Source of the DNA: Haloferax marisrubri
GTDB taxonomy: Archaea; Halobacteriota; Halobacteria; Halobacteriales; Haloferacaceae
DNA: 64,000 nt
Assembly: GCF_001469875.2 (NCBI RefSeq)
Contig: NZ_LOPW02000010.1
Span: 381,942 to 445,941, forward strand
Direction of reading: 5' to 3'
In this document: piece after piece, positions 26,714 through 36,286 of the stretch
Layout: every line of letters starts with the position of its first letter
Position numbering within the stretch: the stretch's first letter is position 1
Made by a program: the position numbers and the translations under genes
Notes under the pieces: model-generated
The model's database searches: none
What the model was told of the DNA's origin: nothing
What the model saw: only the letters and a program-made list of their open reading frames with translations

Positions 26714-26992
26714 ATGCCGACGCGAGAGCACATCGACCAGAAGCCCACGAGCGAGCAGCGAAGCGAACTCGCTGCGCAGGACACCCGCGACGACGACGAC
26801 CGCGTCGCAACGACCCCCAACGGCGCGTACACCGGCGGCTATGCGTACCACGAACTCAACGAGGACGGCGACATCGTCTGCGGCGGCCACAGCGAGGGTC
26901 GCTTCGTCGAAGTCACCCGTGCCGAGGCTAAGCGAACGGGGAAGACGCCCTGCGGGAAGTGCGAGTGGATTCTCGGACGCAAGCAGAAGTGA
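26714..26992 (+). CDS. Small hypothetical protein with Cys/His motif
   Basis: Started at ATG 26714 (MPTREHIDQKPTSEQRSELA), giving 92 residues; the extension back to 26564 is basic and less likely. The end holds IVCGGHSEGRFVEV and later TPCGKCEWILGRKQK. The cysteines and histidine could bind one zinc ion. Not recognised as a named family; similar short zinc-ribbon-like proteins are frequent in haloarchaea. Confidence 0.6.
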   Translation: MPTREHIDQKPTSEQRSELAAQDTRDDDDRVATTPNGAYTGGYAYHELNEDGDIVCGGHSEGRFVEVTRAEAKRTGKTPCGKCEWILGRKQK

Positions 26993-27007
26993 GACGGAAC
27001 TCGGCGA

Positions 27008-28129
27008 TTAGCGGTCGGCAAGGACGTCTGACCGACTGAGCAACTCCGCGACAGACTGCCCGTCGGACTCGACGACGTCGAGGGTCACGCGTCTGGCCTC
27101 GTACGGTTCGACGATGGCACCGGGGCCGCCAACAGTAAACTGCTCAGTCCCGTCATCGATGACGAACGAGTTCTCGATCGGAATGGAATTCGTCGTTGGT
27201 TTGACCAGCCCCTGAGTGACCTCGCTCACGCGTCCCGTTCGGGTTTCGAACGCCTCGTTCGAGTCTGTGGCCCTGAGTTCGACCTCGGCAACGAGTGTGT
27301 AGCCGCGTTTCAGATAGCGGGTCGCCGTGAAAATCGCGTGTCTGAAGCGCTCGTACGTCGCCGGAAGGTCGTCCGGTTCGTGCAGGTAGACCTCCTCGGC
27401 GAGCGGCCAGTAATTGCCGAGAAACGACCCCACGAGCGCGGGGGAAAGGCGGTCCTCGGTAAACCCGATCGCCTGCCGATCTGACTCGCGCCCCATGACG
27501 AACTCCGGTGGTGAGAACAGCCCGTGCGTACGGTCGACACAGACGAGCATCGGGCCATCGTTGGCCCAGTATCGGACGACGCTTCCGAGCCCTTCGAGCG
27601 CTGACGTGGAGGCCGGTTCGCCGCCGTGGCCGTTGGCGAGGACGAGCGTGAGGACCCCCCGGTCGACGGCCTGCTCCAGTTCGGGTGCGAGGTCCGGAAG
27701 CAATGACGCCGGCACCGAGAGATTGATCTCGTTTTCGGCCTGCTGGACCAGCGACGCGATGCGCTTTTTCACGGTGGACGTGGATTTGATGACCTCGTAG
27801 CGGCGGTCTTCGCCGGGGTCGGGGTTGTGGATGGCTTCGAGCTGTGTTTCGAGCGATGACAACTGATCGGTGAGCTGTCTGACGACGACCGCCGGGTCGA
27901 CCGCGCGGACCGTCGTCGGCGTCTCGTGGTCATTGACCTCGACGAGTCCACGGTCCTCGAAGTCACCGAGGACGTTGTAGACGTAGCGCTTGGACACGCC
28001 GGCGCGCTGGGCGAGGTCGCTCGCTTTTGCCTCGCCCTGTTCCAAGAGCGCGACGTACGTGTCGACCTCCTTGTCCGAAAAGCCGAACGCCTTCAGCCGT
28101 TCGCGAACGGTTGGTTCATCGATGGTCAC
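27008..28129 (-). CDS. TrmB-family transcription regulator
   Basis: A 373-residue TrmB-type regulator. The N-terminal winged helix (about 5-75) includes LKAFGFSDKEVDTYVALLEQG and SKRYVYNVLGDFEDRGLVEV. A coiled coil (about 80-105) and a C-terminal sugar-binding-like domain follow (RRYEVIKSTSTVKKRIASLV to the beta-rich end). Family members bind sugars or nucleosides and control transporter operons. It lies 114 bases downstream of the ABC permease gene on the same strand, so it is probably the regulator of that importer. Confidence 0.88.
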   Translation of the reverse strand: MTIDEPTVRERLKAFGFSDKEVDTYVALLEQGEAKASDLAQRAGVSKRYVYNVLGDFEDRGLVEVNDHETPTTVRAVDPAVVVRQLTDQLSSLETQLEAIHNPDPGEDRRYEVIKSTSTVKKRIASLVQQAENEINLSVPASLLPDLAPELEQAVDRGVLTLVLANGHGGEPASTSALEGLGSVVRYWANDGPMLVCVDRTHGLFSPPEFVMGRESDRQAIGFTEDRLSPALVGSFLGNYWPLAEEVYLHEPDDLPATYERFRHAIFTATRYLKRGYTLVAEVELRATDSNEAFETRTGRVSEVTQGLVKPTTNSIPIENSFVIDDGTEQFTVGGPGAIVEPYEARRVTLDVVESDGQSVAELLSRSDVLADR

Positions 28130-28243
28130 TACCCCACCTTTCGAGACGAACGATAGTTGAACTGTTCGTTGGTGACAGCACTACGGACACCGCAGTCGGT
28201 GTTGTCGGTTCGAACTGGCGTCCCCGGGAGGGGAGCCAGCACC

Positions 28244-29299
28244 CTATTCCTCGGTGTCGTAGGACTCACCGACCGCCGACGGCACGCGCGTGTAGCCAAC
28301 GCCGACGAGGACGATGAGTACGGCGACGTAGGGGAACAGTCCGGTGATGCTCCCCGGCAGCGAGATGCCGATGGTCTGCAGTTGAATCTGGAGCATGTCC
28401 ATCGCGCCGAACAGGAGCGACGCGCCGTACGTCCCGAGCGGGTTGTAGTTGCCGAAGAGATACGCGACGATAGCGATCCAGCCGCGGCCGTCGACCATCG
28501 TCACGCCGGTGCCGGTGAACCCGCTTCCGATACCGATCGACAGGACAGCGCCGCCCAAGCCGGCCATGACGCCCGAAAAGATGACCGTCGCATAGCGGAC
28601 GCGGTTGACGTCGACACCGGCGGTATCGAGTGCTTCCGGGTTCTCGCCGGCCGCTTGGACCCAGTAGCCGTATCGCGTGCGGAACAGGACGACCCAGGCC
28701 GCGACGGTGACCACGATGGTCAGCAAGACGAGCGGTGAGGCGTCGAATAGCAACCGTCCGAGCACCGGAATCTCGGCGAGGACGGGCACGGCAATCGTAT
28801 CGATGTTCGGGAGCGACGGGCTGGACACGCCGCCCCAGAGGACCGTCGCGGCGAACGGCCCGAAGCCGAGTCCGATGAACCACACCGCGAGGCCAGCGAC
28901 GATCTGATTCGCCTCGTACCGAATCAGCAGGACGGCGAACAGCGTCGCTAACACGCCAGTGATGACGGCGACCGCACCGAAGGCGATCCAGAGGTGGAGT
29001 TGACTGATGTCTCCCCCACCGGCGATGAGCCAGGCGACCGCGGCACCGATGAGCGCGCCGAAGATCATGAAGCCCTCTAACCCGATGTTGAAGACGCCGC
29101 TTTTCTCCGCGTACAGGCCGCCGATGGCCGCGAGCGCGATTGGCGTCGCCGCCTGGAGGGCGCGTTCGAGCGCGCCGACAGTCACGAGGTCCGACCCCGG
29201 GAGATCGACGAACAGCAGGAGCGCGATGACGGCGACGAGCGCGCCGAGCACACCGAGAAGTGCCCGGCGGTCGTCGAACAGGGTGCCGGTCGCGCTCAT
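28244..29299 (-). CDS. BMP-type (nucleoside-like) ABC importer permease
   Basis: A 351-residue polytopic permease of the BPD_transp_2 family. Key segments are TPIALAAIGGLYAEKSGVFNIGLEGFMIFGALI near the N-terminus and AGENPEALDTAGVDVNRVRY in the cytoplasmic loop. It is one of two permeases in the operon and overlaps the upstream permease by 4 bases. Together with the BMP lipoprotein it should import nucleosides or a related purine-like solute; the exact substrate is unproven. Confidence 0.9.
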   Translation of the reverse strand: MSATGTLFDDRRALLGVLGALVAVIALLLFVDLPGSDLVTVGALERALQAATPIALAAIGGLYAEKSGVFNIGLEGFMIFGALIGAAVAWLIAGGGDISQLHLWIAFGAVAVITGVLATLFAVLLIRYEANQIVAGLAVWFIGLGFGPFAATVLWGGVSSPSLPNIDTIAVPVLAEIPVLGRLLFDASPLVLLTIVVTVAAWVVLFRTRYGYWVQAAGENPEALDTAGVDVNRVRYATVIFSGVMAGLGGAVLSIGIGSGFTGTGVTMVDGRGWIAIVAYLFGNYNPLGTYGASLLFGAMDMLQIQLQTIGISLPGSITGLFPYVAVLIVLVGVGYTRVPSAVGESYDTEE

Positions 29300-30429
29300 T
29301 CGCGGTCACCCCCGAGAGAGGTGTACTGTCCCGCCGCGCGGAACAGTTCCGGCGCGGCGACGAACAGGACGATGAGCCCGATGACGCCGTCGACGAGCTC
29401 GCTCGGCACGTCGAGCGTGAACCCGATGTACTGGCCGCCGGCGTCGAGGCCACCGAACAGGAGTCCGGCGGGAATCACACCGAGCGGGTTGTTCGCCGCG
29501 AGGAGGCTCACGGCGATCGCATCGAAGCCGAAGGTCGGGAACGTGTTGGGGTCGCTGTAGTAGCCGAGAATCATGATTGCGAAGAGTGCGCCGGCGAGGC
29601 CGGCGATCATCCCGGAGATTGTCATCGTCCGGACGATCATCCGCTGGGGGTCGACGCCGGAATATTTCGCGGCGGGCTCTTGGTAGCCGCTCGTGACGAG
29701 GTCGTAGCCGAACCCCGTGCGGTCCATCACCAGATAAATGACGACGACGGTCACCAGCGCGACGCCGAGCCCGAGAATCGAAAACGACGGGCTCTCGAAG
29801 ACGACCGATGGGAGTCCGACGTAGTCGGGGAACTGTTCGGTGTTCGGTGCGGCCGCCCCCTCCGGGCGGAGATACGCATCGAGCAGGAAGTAGACGACGC
29901 CGGAGGCGATGAAGTTCAGCATGATGGTCGTGATGACCTCGTTGGCGTCGGCGTACGCTTTCATGAGTCCCGGAAGCGCGGCGTACGCGCCGCCGGCGAC
30001 GAGCGCACAGACTGTGGCGAACGCCATCAACACCACGCCGGAGAGCGGTGACTGCGGGAGCACCGGCGCGGCGAAGAGGATGCCGAGGGTGGCCGCGAAG
30101 CCGCCGACGACGAACTGGCCTTGGACGCCGATGTTGAACACGCCGGCGCGGAACGCGACCGCGACCGCGACGCCGGTGAGTATCAACATCGACGACTGCC
30201 GGAGCATGAACGCGAGGTTAGAGACGTTTCCGACCGCGCCGTACACGAGCGACGAGACGAACTCGACGGCGTCGTATCCGGACGCGGCGACGATGATCGA
30301 GCCGATGAGCAACGCGAGCGCGGTCGCAACGACTGCGATGACGATGCGTTCGAGCACCGACGCGTCGAGCATGTAGTCGGCGATGCGATCTGCGAGGCCG
30401 CGGACCCCACCAGTTGCGGCGTCGCTCAC
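29296..30429 (-). CDS. BMP-type (nucleoside-like) ABC importer permease
   Basis: A 377-residue permease with about ten hydrophobic segments. The family signatures are FRAGVFNIGVQGQFVVGGFA and SGYQEPAAKYSGVDPQRM (the coupling region). It overlaps the ATPase gene by 4 bases upstream and the second permease by 4 bases downstream, so translation of all three is coupled. It pairs with the other permease to form the channel. Confidence 0.9.
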   Translation of the reverse strand: MSDAATGGVRGLADRIADYMLDASVLERIVIAVVATALALLIGSIIVAASGYDAVEFVSSLVYGAVGNVSNLAFMLRQSSMLILTGVAVAVAFRAGVFNIGVQGQFVVGGFAATLGILFAAPVLPQSPLSGVVLMAFATVCALVAGGAYAALPGLMKAYADANEVITTIMLNFIASGVVYFLLDAYLRPEGAAAPNTEQFPDYVGLPSVVFESPSFSILGLGVALVTVVVIYLVMDRTGFGYDLVTSGYQEPAAKYSGVDPQRMIVRTMTISGMIAGLAGALFAIMILGYYSDPNTFPTFGFDAIAVSLLAANNPLGVIPAGLLFGGLDAGGQYIGFTLDVPSELVDGVIGLIVLFVAAPELFRAAGQYTSLGGDRE

Positions 30430-31994
30430 GCGTCACCCTCCATGCCGGCGGTCGTGTGCTCGGTGTCGTTCTGCGACCGTCCTGCCATCAGTAAGCCGAG
30501 GTCCTCCTCGGTCACGTCGTCCGGATCGACGATATCGACGACCGAGCCCTCGTACATCACGGCCGTTCGGTCTGAGAGCTTCTGGACCTCGTCGAGTTTC
30601 GACGAGACGAGGAGGATAGCGACGCCCTCGTCTCGCATCTCTTGGAATCGCTGGTGAATGAACTCGATCGACCCGATGTCGACGCCGCGGGTTGGGTGGG
30701 CCGCGACGAGCACCGACGGCTCGCGTTCGAGTTCGCGACCAACGATGAACTTCTGTTGGTTCCCACCGGAAAGCGACTTCGCGGTCGCCTCCGGGTTTCG
30801 CGGTCGCACGTCGTACTCCTCGATAATCTCGTCCGCGTGGTCGCTGATTCGTGCCCAGTCCAGAAAGACCCCGTCGGAGAACGCGTCGATCGTCTGGTTG
30901 CTCAACAGCGCGTTCCTGACGAGCGTGTAGTCCTGGACGAGCCCTTCTTCGAGTCGGTCGCCCGGAACGTACGAGATGCCGGCTTCGATGCGGTGGCGGC
31001 GAGACGTCTCCGTGATATCCCGTCCGTGGAGCGAAACGGTGCCGCGTTCCGGTTCGCGCATCCCGGTAATGGCCTCGATGAGTTCCTGTTGGCCGTTGCC
31101 CTCGACACCGGCGATACCGAGAATCTCGCCTTCGCGGACGGTGAAGCCGACGTCGCGGACTTGCTCGAGACCGCGCTCGTCGCGGACGGCAATGTCGTCG
31201 ACGGTGAGGGCGACCTCACCGGGCGTGCTGGTCCCCGAATCGACGTCGAACAGCACTTCGCGCCCGACCATCATGCGTGCGAGTTCGTTCTGCGACGTCG
31301 CCGATGCGTCGACCGTCCCGACGGCGCTCCCGTCGCGGAGGACGGTGATATCGTCGGCCGCGTGCATCGCCTCGTCTAACTTGTGGGTGATGAAGATCAG
31401 CGACCGACCGTCGGCGGTGAGCTCCTCCATCACGTCGAACAGTCCCTCGACTTCTTGGGGCGTCAACACGGCCGTCGGTTCGTCGAGAATCAGCGTCTCG
31501 GCACCTCGATAGAGGCTTTTGACGATTTCGACGTGCTGTTGGATGCCGAGGCCGAGTTCTTCGATTCGCGTGTCGAGGTGTTCGTCGACGGTAAAGCCGT
31601 ACGTGTCGCAGATATCCGTGATTCGACGGCGGGCGGCGTCCTCGTCGACGAGCCCCCGTGTCGAGGGTTCGTGGCCGAGCACGATGTTCTGGAGGACGGT
31701 CATGTTGTCGACGAGCTGAAAGTGCTGGTGAATCATCCCGATGCCCGCCGCAATCGCATCTCGCGGAGAGTCAAACGACCGGGGTTCGCCGTCGATGGTG
31801 ATGGTCCCCTCATTCGGGTCGTACAGCCCGTACAGGACGTTCATCAGCGTCGTCTTTCCGGCACCGTTCTCTCCGACAACGGCGTGAATCGACCCGCGAT
31901 CGAGCGTCAGGTCGACACTATCGTTGGCAACGACGTCGCCGAAACGCTTCGTGATGTCCGTGAGTTGAACTGCTGGTGCGGTTGTGTCTGTCAT
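30426..31994 (-). CDS. ABC importer ATPase with two nucleotide-binding domains
   Basis: A 522-residue double-ABC protein of the sugar/nucleoside importer type. Domain one has Walker A GENGAGKTT, Walker B ETLILDEPTAVL and a weak signature (LGLGIQQHVEI). Domain two has a degenerate Walker A (VEGNGQQELIEAI) and a full signature, LSGGNQQKFIVGREL. One strong and one weak site is normal for this class. It powers the importer encoded by its neighbours. Confidence 0.92.
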   Translation of the reverse strand: MTDTTAPAVQLTDITKRFGDVVANDSVDLTLDRGSIHAVVGENGAGKTTLMNVLYGLYDPNEGTITIDGEPRSFDSPRDAIAAGIGMIHQHFQLVDNMTVLQNIVLGHEPSTRGLVDEDAARRRITDICDTYGFTVDEHLDTRIEELGLGIQQHVEIVKSLYRGAETLILDEPTAVLTPQEVEGLFDVMEELTADGRSLIFITHKLDEAMHAADDITVLRDGSAVGTVDASATSQNELARMMVGREVLFDVDSGTSTPGEVALTVDDIAVRDERGLEQVRDVGFTVREGEILGIAGVEGNGQQELIEAITGMREPERGTVSLHGRDITETSRRHRIEAGISYVPGDRLEEGLVQDYTLVRNALLSNQTIDAFSDGVFLDWARISDHADEIIEEYDVRPRNPEATAKSLSGGNQQKFIVGRELEREPSVLVAAHPTRGVDIGSIEFIHQRFQEMRDEGVAILLVSSKLDEVQKLSDRTAVMYEGSVVDIVDPDDVTEEDLGLLMAGRSQNDTEHTTAGMEGDA

Positions 31995-32051
31995 GGGTTG
32001 GCGTCGGTGCAGTCAGTAAAAAATCCGCGAAAGGGTGACATGGCGGCGTCG

Positions 32052-33266
32052 TTAGCAACCGCCGGCGCTACAGGGGACAGAGACGTCGCCGTCGATGATG
32101 GCTTGTCTCGCCTCTTCGAGGTTCTGCGTGACGACGTCGGGAAGCGAGTCGCCGACTGCCTGACCTAAGACGACCCGAACGGCGTCCTCTTCGAGGCCGA
32201 GGACGTTCGCGCCCTGGACTGCCGACCAGTTGTCTTGGACGACGGCCTCGGCGACTTCGTACGTCCCCTCGTTGATGTACTTCACCGCGGAGCCCATGAT
32301 GACGTCTTGGTACTCCGGGAGCGTGACCGACTGGTCCGCGTCGACGCCGATGGCGAACCGGCTGGAGTCCTGTGCGGCCTGGAACACACCTTGCCCCGCC
32401 GCCGCCGCGGCGTGGTAGACGATGTCCGCGCCGGCATCGTACTGCGAGGTGGCGATGTTGTTGGCGGTCTGTGTGTCGGTGTAGTTTCCGATGTAGCCGA
32501 CCCTGACGTCGATGTTCTCGTCGACCCACTCGACGCCCGCTCGGTAGGAACGCTCGAAGGCGTTGATGAGCGAGCCGTCGACGCCGCCGACGAACCCGAC
32601 AGTCGACGTGTCGGGGTCGAGCGAGTTCCCCTCGTGAGAGAGTTCGCGGGTCGTCATCGTCCCAGCCAACACGCCCGCCTGGAACGACATCTCGTGGTTC
32701 GCCCACGTGTAACCCGCGACGTTCGGTTGGTCGACGGACGCGTTTATCAGCATCCAGTCTTGGTCAGGGTACGCCTCGGCGTTCGTCTGCAGCGCCTGCG
32801 TGTGGTTGTAGCTCACGAGCACGATGAGGTCGTAGTCGGGATTCGTGCTCTCTGCGAGCCGCGACTGGACCGTTTGGTAGTTCGACTGGTTCGTCTCTTC
32901 GACCTGCTGAATCTCGATGTTGTAGTCTTCGGCGGCCGTCTGGAGTCCCTGGAGCGCGAGGTCGTTGAACGCCTGGTCGCCGAATCCCGCCGGACTGGAG
33001 ACGATTGCGACGTTCGTCGGCTCGCTTTCCGACTCGTCGCTCGTTGTCGTCTCGGAGTCGGTCTCCTCGTCGTCCGAGCCGGACGTCTCGGTCGTTTCGG
33101 TCGTCTCTTCCGAGCCGTTGCCACCCATACAGCCCGCGACCCCAGCCATCGCGGCGAGGCTGAGTCCCGATTTGAGAACGTCCCGCCGTCGGCTCCCACG
33201 CTGTCGTGTCTCCTGCGCTGTCGTCTCGTCTTTCGAATCGCCCGCGGTTGTGTCCCTTGGTGCCAT
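32052..33266 (-). CDS. BMP-family solute-binding lipoprotein
   Basis: A 404-residue protein with a twin-arginine lipoprotein signal: SRRRDVLKSGLSLAAMAGVAGC, with the cysteine as the probable lipid site. A Thr/Glu/Ser-rich linker follows. The mature part matches the basic membrane protein (BMP/PnrA) family: VAIVSSPAGFGDQAFNDLAL, GYTWANHEMSFQAGVLAG, VGFVGGVDGSLINAFERSY and DIVYHAAAAAGQGVFQAA. PnrA-like proteins bind purine nucleosides. It is the first gene of the transporter operon, with an AT-rich promoter around 33298-33309. Confidence 0.92.
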   Translation of the reverse strand: MAPRDTTAGDSKDETTAQETRQRGSRRRDVLKSGLSLAAMAGVAGCMGGNGSEETTETTETSGSDDEETDSETTTSDESESEPTNVAIVSSPAGFGDQAFNDLALQGLQTAAEDYNIEIQQVEETNQSNYQTVQSRLAESTNPDYDLIVLVSYNHTQALQTNAEAYPDQDWMLINASVDQPNVAGYTWANHEMSFQAGVLAGTMTTRELSHEGNSLDPDTSTVGFVGGVDGSLINAFERSYRAGVEWVDENIDVRVGYIGNYTDTQTANNIATSQYDAGADIVYHAAAAAGQGVFQAAQDSSRFAIGVDADQSVTLPEYQDVIMGSAVKYINEGTYEVAEAVVQDNWSAVQGANVLGLEEDAVRVVLGQAVGDSLPDVVTQNLEEARQAIIDGDVSVPCSAGGC

Positions 33267-33549
33267 AGTGTGGCCTCAGACTCACTCAGAGTTGAGTAAC
33301 ATAAATAATTATGCGCTATTTTCGTGTCGTAAATCGGTGAGACGAAAGTGTGAGATATTCCTTTACCGCACTTCCCTCTCGAAAACGCGGGCCAACTGTC
33401 GGAGTGACGCGGGGGTGATGACGTGGCAGGCGGTTCGTTCTCGACCGACGAGGGTTCGAGACATTTTCAGAATGAAAGCGTGGACGATTCACCGGATTGT
33501 CAACTTTCGACCGAGAGATTAATCACAATCACCTGCAAACAGACCGCGT

Positions 33550-34011
33550 ATGACCTACGAAAACCTGGATTCCGACCTCATCAATGCCCTGTTGAAAGAC
33601 GGGCGGCGCAGTCTTCGGAGCCTCGCCGAAGAACTCGATGTGTCGGTGACGACCGTCTCGAACCACCTGCGAGACCTCGAAGAAGAGGGTATCATCGAGG
33701 GCTACACGCCACGGCTCGATTACGACGCGCTCGGCTACGACGTGACCGCGGTCATGCACCTCAAAGTCGAAGGGAGCGCGCTCACGGATGTGACCGAACT
33801 CCTCGCTGACGAACCGCAGATGGTCTCGGTGTACGAGGTCACCGGCGACTACGACGTCCTCGCGGTCGGCAAGTTCAGAAACACCGACGACATGAACCGC
33901 CAGATCAAGGCGCTGTTGAGCGAAGCGCCCATCCGCGAGTCGAACACCAGCGTCGTCCTCAACGCGGTCTCCGAAAACGAGCAGTTCGACCTCGACGCCG
34001 GCGACGCGTAA
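33550..34011 (+). CDS. Lrp/AsnC-family transcription regulator
   Basis: A 153-residue Lrp/AsnC protein. The helix-turn-helix is [42 protein letters not shown], split here as [19 protein letters not shown] plus the wing. It is followed by a RAM effector-binding domain ([20 protein letters not shown]). A TATA-like GATTAATC lies 27-33 bases upstream. It is divergent from the BMP transporter operon and convergent with the kinase gene. It may sense an amino acid; the target genes cannot be read from sequence. Confidence 0.9.
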   Translation: MTYENLDSDLINALLKDGRRSLRSLAEELDVSVTTVSNHLRDLEEEGIIEGYTPRLDYDALGYDVTAVMHLKVEGSALTDVTELLADEPQMVSVYEVTGDYDVLAVGKFRNTDDMNRQIKALLSEAPIRESNTSVVLNAVSENEQFDLDAGDA

Positions 34012-34012
34012 G

Positions 34013-36160
34013 TCAGTCCACGCGGAACTCGAAGCGCGCGCCGCCTGCGGCCCCTTCTGAAACCGCCACCTCCCAGCCGTGCGCGGCCGCGACCTGCGAG
34101 ACGATGTTCAGGCCGAAGCCGGTCCCCTCGGGAGACGTGGTGTAGCCGGCTTCGAACACGGTGTGACGGTCGTCCTCGGGGATTCCGTGGCCGTCGTCTT
34201 CGACGGCGAAGCCGTCGTCGGTCTCGCTGATAGTGACGGTCACGTCGCCGTCGTCGGATCCGTGTTCGACCGCATTGCGAAACAGGTTTTCGAGGAGTTG
34301 CTGGAGTTGGTCGCGGTCGGCGTCGAGGACGGCGTCGGTCTCGACGGTCAGCGTCGCGCCGTCGGTGACGACGTTCTGCCAGCACGACCGCGCGAGGTCG
34401 GCCAGCGCGACCGGTGCGATGTCCATGGCATCGTCGCCGTCGTGGGCGAGGACGAGCAGGTCGCTGATGAGGTCGTCCATGCGGGTCAGCGCGCGGTCGA
34501 TATCGTCGATATGGTCGCTGTCGCAGTTGTCCTGTAGCATCTCGAGACGACCCATGGCGACCTGAAGCGGGTTGCGGAGGTCGTGGCTCACAACGCTCGT
34601 AAAGCGGTCGAGGCGCTCGTTCTGTTCGACGAGTTCGGCCTCGCGTTCCTTCTGCTCGCTGATGTCGCGAATCATCGCGACGAACAGGTCCTCGCCGTCC
34701 ATGTTGAGTTCGATGAGGTGGACTTCGGTCGGGAACGTCGTGCCGTCGCGGCGTTCGAGCGCGCCTTCGAACCGGTGTGGTTCGTTCGCCGGCAGCTCCG
34801 CCCAGAACGACTTCGAGCGGGCCGGGTCGGACGAGGGGTCGAGATCCCAGACGGTCTTGCCGACGAGCTCCGCCTCACTGTAGCCCAGTTCCTCGCACAT
34901 CCGCTGGTTCACGTCTTGGATGGTGCCGTCGTCTTGATGAACGACGACGAGGTCGGGCGAGTGTTCGAACAGCGCTTCGAGTCGGGCGGTGTTCGACCGG
35001 AGGAGTTCCTCGTAGGTCTTCCGCGGCGTGATGTCGTCTTGGAAGCCGACGAAGAAGTCGATCACGCCGTCGTCGTCGAACAGGGGCGCGACGCGCACGC
35101 GATTCCAGAACTCGGTGCCGTCCTTGCGATAGTTCAGGAGTTCGGTCGTCACAGGCTCGCGTTCCTCGACCGCCGTCCGGAGTTCGTCGACGGCCGCCTC
35201 GTCCGTCCGCTCGCCTTGGAGGAACCGGCAGTTCCGTCCGAGGACCTCGTCTCGTCGGTAGCCTGTGAGGTCGGTGAACTGCTCGTTGGCGTAGACAATG
35301 GGGTTGTCCGCCGCGTGGGGGTCGGTGAGCACGATGCCGATTGGCGCTTCGTCCATCGCCCGCTCCCGACGCGACAGTTTCGCTTCGAGTTCGTCGCCTC
35401 GCGAACGCTGTGACAGCGACCAGATGAGCGCTCCGTCCGCCGTGCTCGTGAGCGTGTGCTCCACGTCGACCAGTCCATCGTCATCACGCACGAGCGACGA
35501 CCGACCCGACCACCGGCTCTCGCGGGCCTCGGGCAACACCGAGTCGTAGACTGCCGGCACGTCGTCGTCGGGGAAGAACGCCTCACAGTGGCGGCCGAGG
35601 AGGTCCTCGCGGTCGGTGCCGAACAGCGTCGCGCTGGCCGTGTTCGCGTACTCGATAGTGCCGTCCGTATCGAGGATGCAGATGGCATCGTGCGCGGTTT
35701 CGATGGCCGCGAGTCCGCGGGTGCGGTCCCGCGAGGCCCGAGTGCGCTCGACGGCGTTTTCGATGCGGGTGGCGAGCAGTCGATACTGACTCGTGTCGTC
35801 GCCCTTCCGGAGATAGTCGGTCGCGCCTGCCGAAAGCGCCTCGTTCACAATCTCGTCTCTCGCCTTTCCGGTGAAGAGGATGACCGGGAGGTCGGGGTGC
35901 TCGTCGCGGACGCGCCGCAGCACGTCGAGGCCGTCGACATCGGGCATGTCGCAGTCGCAGACGATGCAGTCGAATGCCGAGCCGTTCCGCCGAATTCGGT
36001 CGAGCGCGGTCTGCGGGTCTGCCTCGGTATGGACGGTGAAGTGCTCGCGTTCCAGAAACGCCGCAATCATCTCGGCGAACTCGGGGTCGTCATCGACGTG
36101 CAGCACGTCGATAGACGCCGACTCCAAGAGCGAACGCGGCGCGTCGCGAGGCGGATCCAT
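34013..36160 (-). CDS. Sensor histidine kinase with REC, PAS and LOV domains
   Basis: A 715-residue kinase. Order of domains: receiver (about 12-130; phosphoacceptor in VCDCDMPDVDG, lysine in YLRKGDD), PAS, a LOV-type PAS with the flavin-adduct cysteine motif GRNCRFLQG, a third PAS, HisKA (VVSHDLRNPLQVAMG) and HATPase (LFRNAVEHGSDDGD, DDGHGIPEDD, GTGFGLNI). All catalytic elements are present. The LOV motif predicts blue-light or redox sensing through a flavin. Its stop lies next to the convergent Lrp stop. No partner response regulator is adjacent. Confidence 0.9.
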   Translation of the reverse strand: MDPPRDAPRSLLESASIDVLHVDDDPEFAEMIAAFLEREHFTVHTEADPQTALDRIRRNGSAFDCIVCDCDMPDVDGLDVLRRVRDEHPDLPVILFTGKARDEIVNEALSAGATDYLRKGDDTSQYRLLATRIENAVERTRASRDRTRGLAAIETAHDAICILDTDGTIEYANTASATLFGTDREDLLGRHCEAFFPDDDVPAVYDSVLPEARESRWSGRSSLVRDDDGLVDVEHTLTSTADGALIWSLSQRSRGDELEAKLSRRERAMDEAPIGIVLTDPHAADNPIVYANEQFTDLTGYRRDEVLGRNCRFLQGERTDEAAVDELRTAVEEREPVTTELLNYRKDGTEFWNRVRVAPLFDDDGVIDFFVGFQDDITPRKTYEELLRSNTARLEALFEHSPDLVVVHQDDGTIQDVNQRMCEELGYSEAELVGKTVWDLDPSSDPARSKSFWAELPANEPHRFEGALERRDGTTFPTEVHLIELNMDGEDLFVAMIRDISEQKEREAELVEQNERLDRFTSVVSHDLRNPLQVAMGRLEMLQDNCDSDHIDDIDRALTRMDDLISDLLVLAHDGDDAMDIAPVALADLARSCWQNVVTDGATLTVETDAVLDADRDQLQQLLENLFRNAVEHGSDDGDVTVTISETDDGFAVEDDGHGIPEDDRHTVFEAGYTTSPEGTGFGLNIVSQVAAAHGWEVAVSEGAAGGARFEFRVD

Positions 36161-36286
36161 TCGTGAGACAAACGTGATCGTACCACAACATAATGGTGTT
36201 GTTGCTCGCGGGGATGCGGACGGGTGGCGACCCTTCGTTGAACGACCTGACGGAACGATTCGGAGACGGCAGCCGGCCGCACTCGC

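Noticed and set aside
32235-33299. 354-codon frame opposite the BMP lipoprotein gene
   Set aside because: It is the antisense shadow of a clear lipoprotein gene, with no family motif.
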